A DNA stretch of 9,220 nt, taken from positions 1 to 9,220 of the forward strand of contig JAQBVK010000079.1 of assembly GCA_027623585.1 (NCBI GenBank), in the 5' to 3' direction. Made by a program: the position numbers and the translations under genes. Positions 1 to 5,808 of the stretch are shown piece by piece. The notes beneath the pieces are model-generated. The model saw nothing but the letters and a program-made list of their open reading frames with translations, had not been told where the DNA came from and did no database searches. This DNA is from Planctomycetota bacterium (GTDB lineage: Bacteria; Planctomycetota; UBA1135). Positions within the stretch are counted from its first letter, which is position 1. Each line of letters starts with the position of its first letter.

Positions 1-2
1 AC

Positions 3-893
3 CCGCTCGAGGGCGTGCGCACCAACGTCTTCGGCACCTTCATCGCCGCGCGCGCGGCGGTCCGCACGGGCGTGCATACCTTCCTGCTGGTTTCGACCGA
101 CAAGGCGGTGCGCCCAACCGGCGTGATGGGGGCGAGCAAGCGTCTCGCCGAACTGGCCTGCCTGATGGTGCACGAGCAGGCGCGCCGCGCGCCATTGCGT
201 TTCGCGCGCCCCGGCGACGCGCAGCCGACTAGTTTCTCGATCGTGCGCTTCGGCAACGTCCTCGACAGCGCAGGCTCCCTGGTGCCGCTGCTGCGCCATC
301 AGATTGCGCGCGGCGGGCCGGTCACGATCACGCACACCGAGGTGACGCGTTACTTCATGACGATCACCGAAGCCGCGCAATTGGTGCTGCAGGCGAGCGC
401 GCTCGGCAAGGGCGGCGAGGTTTTTCTGCTCGACATGGGCGAGCCCGTGAAGATTCATGACCTCGCGCTGCGCATGATCGAGCTCGCTACGCGCGGGACG
501 CGGCGCCGGGTCGAGGTCCGCATCATCGGATTGCGCGTCGGTGAGAAGCTGGTCGAAGAGTTGTTGGTGGACCAGGCGAGCAGTCAACCGACCGAGCATC
601 CGAAGATCTTCAAGGCGACGGAGGCAGGATCCGCCGTCGAGGCGGTGCATGACGCGATCTTGGAGCTCGAATCCGCGCTGCAACGAGGCGCGCTCGCCGA
701 GGTTTACGCGACTCTCGAAGCCCTGGTCGAGGGTTACCGGCGTCCGGACAAAGCCGTGGACGTGCTACGCCGCGGCGAAACTTGTTACTCCTTCGAGGGC
801 AATGGCGTCGAGTCTTGCGCCGCCGAGGCGGAGACTGTCGGCGAGGCCGAGAAGCTCGAGCCGGCCGTCTCGGAAATCACGAAAGGCGCTTGA
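3..893 (+). CDS. Polysaccharide biosynthesis protein, FlaA1/CapD/WbpM-type UDP-sugar 4,6-dehydratase, C-terminal part (5' end outside window)
   Basis: This is the C-terminal ~296 residues of a short-chain dehydrogenase/reductase-fold nucleotide-sugar dehydratase or epimerase. The reading frame is open to the left edge, and the first residues (PLEGVRTNVFGT, GTG codon at 15) sit in the middle of the family's Rossmann domain, so the start and the NAD-binding GxxGxxG lie upstream. Visible motifs are STDKAVRPT (about codons 92-120) and VMGASKR (about 120-143). The second carries the catalytic-site Lys, with Met where short family members have Tyr; the long membrane-anchored WbpM/CapD-like enzymes show the same change. 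RFGNVLDSAGSLVP and TEVTRYFMTI are also family hallmarks. Members convert UDP-GlcNAc to a 4-keto-6-deoxy sugar for O-antigen, capsule or glycan synthesis. The last ~50 residues, after the conserved domain, are acidic and poorly conserved in appearance. The gene ends inside the convergent parvulin gene (17-base overlap). The family is secure; the exact sugar is not. Confidence 0.93.
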   Translation, partial: PLEGVRTNVFGTFIAARAAVRTGVHTFLLVSTDKAVRPTGVMGASKRLAELACLMVHEQARRAPLRFARPGDAQPTSFSIVRFGNVLDSAGSLVPLLRHQIARGGPVTITHTEVTRYFMTITEAAQLVLQASALGKGGEVFLLDMGEPVKIHDLALRMIELATRGTRRRVEVRIIGLRVGEKLVEELLVDQASSQPTEHPKIFKATEAGSAVEAVHDAILELESALQRGALAEVYATLEALVEGYRRPDKAVDVLRRGETCYSFEGNGVESCAAEAETVGEAEKLEPAVSEITKGA

Positions 894-1419
894 TCACGTG
901 CCAGCCGAACGGCGAGCGCTGCTCGTCGTGTTCGGCGAGGCCGATTTCGCCCGGCTCGAGCGTGAAGCCGAGATCGCCGAACGCCGGCACCAGCGCGGCG
1001 CGAGGGAAGCCCTGCTCGGAACGCGCGCGATCGGCATCTGCGCGTAATTGGTTGATGAAACTTTCTAGGTCGGCCTCGGCTTCTTCGACGGTAATTTCTT
1101 CGGCTTCGAGCCGCTTCTCCAGTTCGGCATGGCGATCCTCTGCGCGCGCGTTGATCTGGTCGATCAAGCGCTCGAAGCCGCCGTCGGTGGCGACTCCGTG
1201 GTTGAGCACCATGTAGCGTCCAGGCGCAGGATCGTCCGGATCGCAGGGATCGTCGGAATGCTTGCGCGTGAGCGCGTCGAAGTCTTCCCCGGCGCGGGCC
1301 CGCTCGAGTAGTTCTCCGGCGAGCGCGCGCGCCTCGTCGCGCGTGCGCGAAACTTGCACCGGCGTTTCGAGGAAGGACACCAGCACGTGCTGGATCAGGA
1401 CGCGGTCGGGCTCGGCCAT
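877..1419 (-). CDS. Parvulin-type peptidylprolyl isomerase with a charged helical insert
   Basis: This 180-residue protein has a PpiC/parvulin (rotamase) fold in two visible halves. Residues 8-75 hold the IQHVLVSF strand, an Ala/Glu-rich helix, GEDFDALTRKHSDDP and PGRYMV. Residues 138-180 hold VPAFGDLGFTLEPGEIG and SPFGWHVIKRLS, with the conserved late His. Between them, about 78-137, lies a run rich in Glu, Arg, Ala and Leu (e.g. HAELEKRLEAEEITVEEAEA) that should be helical or coiled coil. Ordinary parvulins have only a short loop there. No signal peptide or membrane segment is present, so a cytoplasmic protein is inferred, unlike SurA/PpiD/PrsA. It starts with ATG 13 bases after the stop of the permease gene and is probably the last gene of that operon. 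Its 3' end overlaps the dehydratase gene by 17 bases on the other strand. No clear Shine-Dalgarno is visible. The family call is firm; the substrate is unknown. Confidence 0.88.
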   Translation of the reverse strand: MAEPDRVLIQHVLVSFLETPVQVSRTRDEARALAGELLERARAGEDFDALTRKHSDDPCDPDDPAPGRYMVLNHGVATDGGFERLIDQINARAEDRHAELEKRLEAEEITVEEAEADLESFINQLRADADRARSEQGFPRAALVPAFGDLGFTLEPGEIGLAEHDEQRSPFGWHVIKRLS

Positions 1420-1432
1420 CGCGGGGATGCTA

Positions 1433-2440
1433 TCAGGGCCGGCGCCGGAGCAGCAGGAGCAGCAGGAACGGCGCGCCCAGCACCGCAGTCACCGCTCCAA
1501 CCGGCAATTCGCTGCCGCGGCCGAGCAGTTGCACCGTGCGCGCGATCGCATCTGCGCCGACCAAGAGCGCGCCGCCTGCGAGTGCGGAGCATGGCAATAA
1601 GACCGCGTGCCGCATGCCGGTGAAGGGCCGCACGGCGTGGGGCACGAGCAGGCCCACGAAGCCCACCGGCCCAGTCACGGCGACCACTGCGGCGGCGAGT
1701 GCGGCCGCAGCGAGCGTGGATTCGCGCCGCACGCGCTGCACGGGGACGCCACGCGCGGCCGCGAGTTCTTCGTCGAAGGCGAGCTGGTCCAAAGCAGGCG
1801 CGCGACGCAGCAACATGAAGCCCGCGACCAAGATCCACGGCAACAGCTCGAACAGGGGCGAGAATCCAATCACGTCCACCGCGCCGAGCATCCAGCGATC
1901 CATCAGCGCGAGGTCGAGGGGATCGGCGAGATGACGCAGGATCACGACGCCGGCGCCGAACAAGAAACTGAGCGCGATGCCCGCCAGGATCAAGCCGTCG
2001 CTGCGCGTGCTGCGGCGCGCGAAGGCGAGCACGCAGAGCGTGGCAAGCAGCGCGCAAATCAAAGCGGACACGCGTTCGAGCGTGCCCGCCCACGCGAGCG
2101 CGCTGCCTCCGGCGAGCGCTGCGGCGAGGAAGGCGCCGAAGGATCCTGCGGAAGAAACCCCCAAGGTGTACGGAGAAGCGAGCGGATTGCGCAGCAGCGT
2201 TTGCATTGCCGCGCCGGACAGCGCGAGCGCGGCGCCGCAGGCGAACCCGAATAACACGCGCGGCACGCGCAACGCCAGGATGCGCGCATCCGGAGACCAC
2301 GCTCCGCGCGGAGCATTGAGGTACTCGCGCCACGCGAGCGAAGGATCGATCGACTCCGCGCCCACGAAGGGGCCGATCGCCAACGCGAGCAGGGCCAGCG
2401 CGATGAAGGCCGCCGTGACGGTGCGCGCGCCGCCTCTCAT
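1433..2440 (-). CDS. FecCD/BtuC-family ABC transporter permease (vitamin B12, heme or siderophore type)
   Basis: This is the inner-membrane channel subunit of a type II ABC importer, 335 residues, the normal family length, with about ten hydrophobic segments. Family signatures appear in order. RVPR (58-61) corresponds to the Arg pair with which BtuC docks the binding protein. It is followed by GAALALSGAAMQ (69-80), RNPLASPYTLGV (84-95), the cytoplasmic coupling region ARGVPVQRVRRES (229-241), GFVGLLVPHAVR (260-271) and ELPVGAVTAVLGAPF (311-325). Its ATG overlaps the ATPase stop codon (ATGA, 2437-2440), the usual arrangement for translational coupling. The parvulin gene follows after 13 bases. 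The matching solute-binding protein is not adjacent but lies about 2 kb away at 4559-5386. Family assignment is firm. Substrate is inferred only: B12-type is favoured by the look of the binding protein, but iron-siderophore or heme cannot be excluded from sequence reading. Confidence 0.93.
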   Translation of the reverse strand: MRGGARTVTAAFIALALLALAIGPFVGAESIDPSLAWREYLNAPRGAWSPDARILALRVPRVLFGFACGAALALSGAAMQTLLRNPLASPYTLGVSSAGSFGAFLAAALAGGSALAWAGTLERVSALICALLATLCVLAFARRSTRSDGLILAGIALSFLFGAGVVILRHLADPLDLALMDRWMLGAVDVIGFSPLFELLPWILVAGFMLLRRAPALDQLAFDEELAAARGVPVQRVRRESTLAAAALAAAVVAVTGPVGFVGLLVPHAVRPFTGMRHAVLLPCSALAGGALLVGADAIARTVQLLGRGSELPVGAVTAVLGAPFLLLLLLRRRP

Positions 2441-3225
2441 GCTCTTGGCAGCACGGCGGGTGCGCCGGGAGGATCCTCGACCAGACGAAATTGTGAGTCA
2501 AAAGCTCGGGCGAGCTCGGGCGAGCGCAAGACTTGTTCCGGCGGGCCATCGATGGTGATGACGCCGTGGTCGATCAACGCCATCCGCGTGGCGAAGCGTG
2601 AGGCCAGGTTGAGATCGTGCGCCGAGCACAGCACCCCGAGCCCATCGGCGGCGAGCGCGCGCAGCAAGCGGAACAACGCGGTCTGGTGGTGGAGGTCGAG
2701 CATCGCGGCCGGTTCGTCGAGCAGCAGCCAACGCGGCTCTTGCGCGAGCACGCCCGCGATCAGCACGCGGCGCCGCTCTCCGCCGGAGAGTTCGTCGAGG
2801 CGTCGCGTCGCGAACGGCAACGCATCGACTGCGCCCAACGCTCGATCCACCGCCGCGCGACCCTGAGCGCCGAGTCCCGTCTCGTGCCAGCGCGCGCGTA
2901 GCGCTACGCGCGCGCCGAGCGCCACGGCCTCCTCAGCGCGAAAATTGAAGGCCGGATTCACTTCTTGCGGCAGAAAACCGATGCGTCGCGCGCGCTCGGC
3001 CAGGCCAAACCCGGCAAGTGGCGCGCCATCCAACAGCACCTGGCCTCCGGAAGGCGTCGCGAGGCCCGCAAGCGCTCGGAGCAGGGTCGATTTGCCCGCG
3101 CCGTTCGGACCGACCAGCACGCAGAGCTCTCCAGCAGCAAGCTCGAGCGAAACGCCATGCAGCACCTCACCGACCGTCGGCCATGCCACGGCAAGGGCAC
3201 GGGCGGAGAGCGTCATCGGAACCAT
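2437..3225 (-). CDS. ABC transporter ATP-binding protein (BtuD/FhuC/HmuV type)
   Basis: This is the 262-residue cytoplasmic nucleotide-binding subunit that powers the adjacent permease. All ABC motifs are intact: Walker A GPNGAGKST (39-47), Q-loop Gln87 in FLPQE, signature LSGGE (146-150), Walker B WLLLDEP (166-172), the D-loop around MLDL (175-178) and switch His203 in SAHDLN. The pattern QEVNPAFNFRAEEAVALG is typical of the siderophore/heme/B12 subgroup, which usually has a variant of PQ…FTVEDVVLLG here. The ATG at 3225 is preferred over the internal ATG at 3216 because AGGGG lies five bases upstream of it. The stop overlaps the permease start by four bases (ATGA). The gene is first in the minus-strand operon and is divergent from gmhA with a 26-base gap, so promoter elements for both must overlap coding DNA. 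Confidence 0.94.
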   Translation of the reverse strand: MVPMTLSARALAVAWPTVGEVLHGVSLELAAGELCVLVGPNGAGKSTLLRALAGLATPSGGQVLLDGAPLAGFGLAERARRIGFLPQEVNPAFNFRAEEAVALGARVALRARWHETGLGAQGRAAVDRALGAVDALPFATRRLDELSGGERRRVLIAGVLAQEPRWLLLDEPAAMLDLHHQTALFRLLRALAADGLGVLCSAHDLNLASRFATRMALIDHGVITIDGPPEQVLRSPELARAFDSQFRLVEDPPGAPAVLPRA

Positions 3226-3230
3226 GATGG

Positions 3231-3235
3231 CCCCT
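3231..3235 (-). promoter_or_regulatory. Ribosome binding site of the ABC ATPase gene
   Basis: On the minus strand AGGGG stands five bases before the ATG at 3225. It is one of the few recognisable Shine-Dalgarno sequences in the window, and it favours this start over the in-frame ATG three codons downstream. Confidence 0.5.
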
Positions 3236-3251
3236 GCTACGATTCGGCGCC

Positions 3252-3857
3252 ATGGGCGAACCCGCGGATGATGACCTTGCTCTGGTCGCGCGACGCGCGC
3301 GCGAGGCGCGTGACGTCTACGCGTCGCTCGGCGACGAGTTCGCGCGCGTGACCGCGGCTGCGGCGGCCTTGGCGATCACCGCCTTGCGCCGGCCGGGCGG
3401 CGGCATCTACCTGGTGGGCAACGGAGGGAGTGCGGCGGACGCGCAGCACTGGGCCGCTGAGTTGGTCGGACGCTACCTCTGCGAGCGCGAGCCGCTCAAC
3501 GTGCACGCACTCACCGTGAACGCCTCCACTTACACCGCGCTGGTCAACGACTATCCGGCGGAGGAGGTGTTCGAACGACAAGTGCGCGCCCACCTTCGCG
3601 CTGGCGACTTGTTGGTCGCGATCAGCACCAGCGGCAACAGTCTGAACGTCCTGCGCGCCGTTGCGGCCGCCAAAGCGCGCGGCGCTCAGGTACTCGGCGT
3701 CATTGGGCGCGGTGGCGGGAAACTTGCACCGCTCTGCGATCTTGCGTTCATCGCGCCGAGCGCGGACACGCCGCGCATCCAGGAGGCGCATCTGCTCTTC
3801 GGCCACTGCTTCTGCGAGTTGATCGAGCGGGCATTCACTCCGCCTGCGCGAGGATAA
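3252..3857 (+). CDS. gmhA: Phosphoheptose isomerase (sedoheptulose 7-phosphate isomerase), SIS domain
   Basis: This 201-residue SIS-domain protein is close to the ~195 residues of GmhA. GmhA converts sedoheptulose 7-phosphate to D-glycero-D-manno-heptose 7-phosphate, the first step to the ADP- or GDP-heptose used in LPS core or glycan synthesis. The phosphate loop is VGNGGSAADAQHWAAEL (55-71), and a second Ser-rich loop is ISTSGNSLNV (124-133). The zinc/catalytic set known from GmhA structures is all present with the expected spacing: His66, Glu70 (+4), Gln177 in TPRIQE, and His185 (+8). This favours an active GmhA over the related DiaA or SIS regulators. It lies alone on the plus strand, divergent from the ABC ATPase (26-base gap). 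It overlaps the 3' end of the minus-strand methyltransferase-like gene by 23 bases. No other heptose genes (hldE, gmhB, hldD) are in the window. No strong Shine-Dalgarno precedes the ATG. Confidence 0.94.
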   Translation: MGEPADDDLALVARRAREARDVYASLGDEFARVTAAAAALAITALRRPGGGIYLVGNGGSAADAQHWAAELVGRYLCEREPLNVHALTVNASTYTALVNDYPAEEVFERQVRAHLRAGDLLVAISTSGNSLNVLRAVAAAKARGAQVLGVIGRGGGKLAPLCDLAFIAPSADTPRIQEAHLLFGHCFCELIERAFTPPARG

Positions 3858-4542
3858 GCGCGAAGCCGAGCACGTAGCGGCCTTCGGTGGACCACGCCTG
3901 CCAACGATGCAGCGCGCGTTCGCGAGCAGACTCCGAATCTGGATGCGCAGGATGCGTGTCGGCCCAATCCAGCATGCGGTCCCGGAACGCGGTCTCGTAA
4001 GCCTCCCAAGCGTCGATCGGAGAAGCGGACCAGTGGCGAATGCGGAGGCCGCATTCCGCGGCGAGCGCGAAGGTTGCGCCGAGTCCCGTCATCGAGCCGG
4101 GCGCGAAGCCGCTGCGGCGCAGGTAGCTCGGCGCCGGAGGCAACCGCCAGTAGCCGGTGCCGAGCAGCAATTGACCGCCGGGTCGCAGCACTTCGCGCGC
4201 AGCAGTCAGGTGGTCGTAAACGGTGGCGTCGGGGAAAGGCGCGCCGAGATCGAGCACGCAGTCATAGGGATGAATGCCGCCGAGCCAAGCATGTTGACCG
4301 GCGAGCCACGCGGAGGGTGACTGCGTTTCCTCGATCGCGCAGCCCCAGCGGGCTCCGACGCGCGATGCCCACCAAGCATCGCCGGTGGCCACGTCCACGG
4401 TTCTTGAACGCGCGGAGAGTTTCAGGGACTCGACGAACTCGACGGCCGCCTGCTCGGTCACCGGACCGAGGAAGCGCAGCGATCGATGGACGATCGCCGC
4501 GCGCGACAAGATTCTTGAAGGGCCCACGCGCGGCGCGAGCAT
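3835..4542 (-). CDS. Probable SAM-dependent methyltransferase (class I fold), substrate unknown
   Basis: This protein has about 235 residues from the ATG at 4542; an in-frame ATG at 4575 would add 11. The layout fits a Rossmann-fold methyltransferase. A motif I-like strand and loop TVDVATGDAWWASRVG lies near residue 50-65, where the usual GxGxG is reduced to ATGDA. An acidic strand YDCVLDLGAPFPDA follows near 93-107, then VLRPGGQLLLGTGYW near 118-132, the common post-motif II/III element. The C-terminal third is rich in Trp and Arg (EAYETAFRDRMLDWADTHP). There is no signal peptide or membrane segment, so it is cytoplasmic. It directly follows the binding-protein gene: the 4575 start would overlap it by 17 bases, and the 4542 start leaves 16. 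The two genes are therefore probably co-transcribed. I prefer 4542 because the extra residues (MRCCVECHEPS) look unlike coding sequence of this genome, but neither start has a good ribosome site. Confidence 0.78.
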   Translation of the reverse strand: MLAPRVGPSRILSRAAIVHRSLRFLGPVTEQAAVEFVESLKLSARSRTVDVATGDAWWASRVGARWGCAIEETQSPSAWLAGQHAWLGGIHPYDCVLDLGAPFPDATVYDHLTAAREVLRPGGQLLLGTGYWRLPPAPSYLRRSGFAPGSMTGLGATFALAAECGLRIRHWSASPIDAWEAYETAFRDRMLDWADTHPAHPDSESARERALHRWQAWSTEGRYVLGFALILAQAE

Positions 4543-4558
4543 AGAGGGCTCGTGGCAT

Positions 4559-5386
4559 TCAACGCAACAGCGCATGCATGGCTTGCGCCACTTCGTGCAT
4601 GCGCGGTCCTGGCATCAGAGCCTCGAGGTGGATCACGGCACCGATGCGTCCCGCGCGCACCGCGGCGAGTGCGGGGAAGGAAGCACGCCAGACGTCCAGG
4701 GCGTCACCCGCATCGACCGCGCCCGGGCGAAACTCGATGACGGCTTCCGGATCGAGCCGAATCAGACTCTCTTCGTTGATGCTCGGGTACGCGACTCCGC
4801 CTTCCGGCAAGACGTTGACTCCGCCAGCGGCGGCGAGCAATTCCGAGAGAAAGGTTCCGGGACCTGCCGCGATGATCCCGGAGGCTTGATCGCTGCGCCG
4901 GGCGATCAGCAGCAGCGTCCGCCGTGGCATTCCGAAGCTTCCGAGTTGCGCGAGGGCTCGCTCGACTTCGGCGATCAGGCGCTCGGATTCGGCGGCTTTG
5001 GAGAAGCGTTCACCGAGCCAACGCACCTCCAGCTTCCAACCGGGAATGGAATCGGTGGGGAAGGCATGGAACTCCACCGCCGCTCCTGCGGTCCAGGCTT
5101 TGACTTTGGGATGCCGGCCCTGCACCAGCACGAGCGTCGGCGATAAAGCGGCGATGCGCTCGAGGTTTGGATTGGTCTGCCCGCCCACGCGCGGCAGATG
5201 GGCGGCCTCTGGGACGGAGCAGAAATCGGACACGCCGATCAGCGAGCTACCGAGGCCGAGTGCGAAGAGGTTGGCTTCCGTGCCCGGCGCGATCGCGACG
5301 ACGCGCGTCGCTGCGGAATCCGTAACGGGGCTCGGCGTTCGCGCGCAGGCGGCGAAAATCAGGCATGCGAGGAAGATCCGGCGCAC
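4559..5386 (-). CDS. BtuF/FecB-family solute-binding lipoprotein of the ABC importer
   Basis: This 275-residue periplasmic binding protein is read from a GTG start at 5386. That start gives a compact lipoprotein-like signal: RR, a hydrophobic stretch FLACLIFAA, then Cys14, although the lipobox FAAC is not ideal. The mature part follows the two-lobe TroA/BtuF plan: RVVAIAPGTEANLFALGLG (28-46), VGGQTNPNLERIAALSPTLVLV (67-88), a central helix, then YPSINEESLIRLDPEAVIEF (200-219). Glu60 in the VPEAA turn and Glu206/207 are candidates for the residues that salt-bridge to the permease Arg pair. It should deliver substrate (B12-like corrinoid is the best guess; siderophore or heme are alternatives) to the permease/ATPase at 1433-3225. 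The frame stays open to 5653, but that extension runs antisense to a transporter remnant and lacks a signal peptide, so it is rejected. The start lies 14 bases from that remnant, so the promoter must be inside it. Confidence 0.88.
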   Translation of the reverse strand: MRRIFLACLIFAACARTPSPVTDSAATRVVAIAPGTEANLFALGLGSSLIGVSDFCSVPEAAHLPRVGGQTNPNLERIAALSPTLVLVQGRHPKVKAWTAGAAVEFHAFPTDSIPGWKLEVRWLGERFSKAAESERLIAEVERALAQLGSFGMPRRTLLLIARRSDQASGIIAAGPGTFLSELLAAAGGVNVLPEGGVAYPSINEESLIRLDPEAVIEFRPGAVDAGDALDVWRASFPALAAVRAGRIGAVIHLEALMPGPRMHEVAQAMHALLR

Positions 5387-5400
5387 CTGAGTACCATAGG

Positions 5401-5782
5401 AGCGTGGGCCCTGAGGGCGTGATCGTCCTGGTGGTGACTGCAGCCTTGCTGGCTTGTCGGCCTTCTGCATCGTGGCCACGGCGATCATGTCCAACAACGC
5501 CGTGGGACTGTTGCTGACCCCGATCGCCATCCTCGCGGCGCGGGAACTCGCGCCGCTGTATCCAGAGGTGGAGGCGGATGCGCTCGCGCGAGCATTCATG
5601 CTGACGGTGGCCTTCAGCGCGTCGGCGTCCTTCGCGACCCACTGGGGCATCAAGTGAATTTGATGGTGTATGGTCCAGGCGGCTACAAGCCGAGCGACTA
5701 CCTGCGCGCAGGCTTGCCCCTGACTCTCATCGCCTGGGTCGCGATCAGCTTTGGCATGGCTTGGACCGCCGGATTGCTCTGA
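5401..5782 (+). pseudogene. Decayed, 5'-truncated paralogue of the downstream SLC13-family permease
   Basis: This stretch encodes, in three successive frames, a match to residues ~497-615 of the intact permease at 5809-7656. Frame one (from 5401) gives SVGPEGVIVLVVTAALLA. The frame then changes between about 5450 and 5480, where the remnant is also ~23 bases longer than the intact copy. The second frame gives SNNAVG-L-LTPIAI, then RAFMLTVAFSAS-A-SFATHWG, and hits a stop at 5655-5657. Restoring one G in the G run at 5644-5647 (GGGG here, GGGGG in the intact gene) brings back HQVNLMVYGPGGYKP and continues to GLL-stop at 5780-5782. The shared sequence even runs four bases past the stop (TGATCG). 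Nothing of the first ~500 residues remains: the gene for the binding lipoprotein starts 14 bases upstream on the other strand. It looks like the end of a former tandem copy. A single-base sequencing error could explain one frame change but not the missing 5' end. Confidence 0.85.
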
Positions 5783-5794
5783 TCGAGCGCCGAT

Positions 5795-5798
5795 AGGA
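5795..5798 (+). promoter_or_regulatory. Possible ribosome binding site of the SLC13 permease gene
   Basis: AGGA (within AGGATGAG) is ten bases before the ATG at 5809, slightly long but usable spacing. It lies in the 26-base gap between the end of the decayed copy and the intact gene. Confidence 0.35.
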
Positions 5799-5808
5799 TG
5801 AGCGGCGC

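Noticed and set aside
1607..2254. Plus-strand open frame opposite the BtuC-like permease, and the longer Arg-rich minus frame at 1395-2549
   Set aside because: Both are compositional shadows of the permease. The permease frame contains all family motifs in order.
4543..4575. CxxCH heme-binding motif (CVECH) in the longer start of the methyltransferase-like gene
   Set aside because: It exists only if the ATG at 4575 is used, there is no export signal, and c-type heme attachment occurs outside the cytoplasm. Most likely chance in out-of-gene sequence.
5387..5653. N-terminal extension of the binding-protein frame to 5653 (364 residues)
   Set aside because: The extension is the antisense of the permease remnant, has odd composition and would place the hydrophobic signal about 90 residues inside. 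The GTG at 5386 gives a proper signal with Cys14.
5454..5657. A separate 67-residue small membrane protein
   Set aside because: It would start at TTG inside a transporter-like helix and stop exactly where the frame breaks relative to the intact paralogue, so it is a piece of the remnant and not a gene of its own.
5387..5808. Cobalamin riboswitch upstream of the binding-protein gene
   Set aside because: No B12-box-like element could be found on the minus strand here, and the space is occupied by the transporter remnant. The same holds for the 26-base gap upstream of the ATPase.
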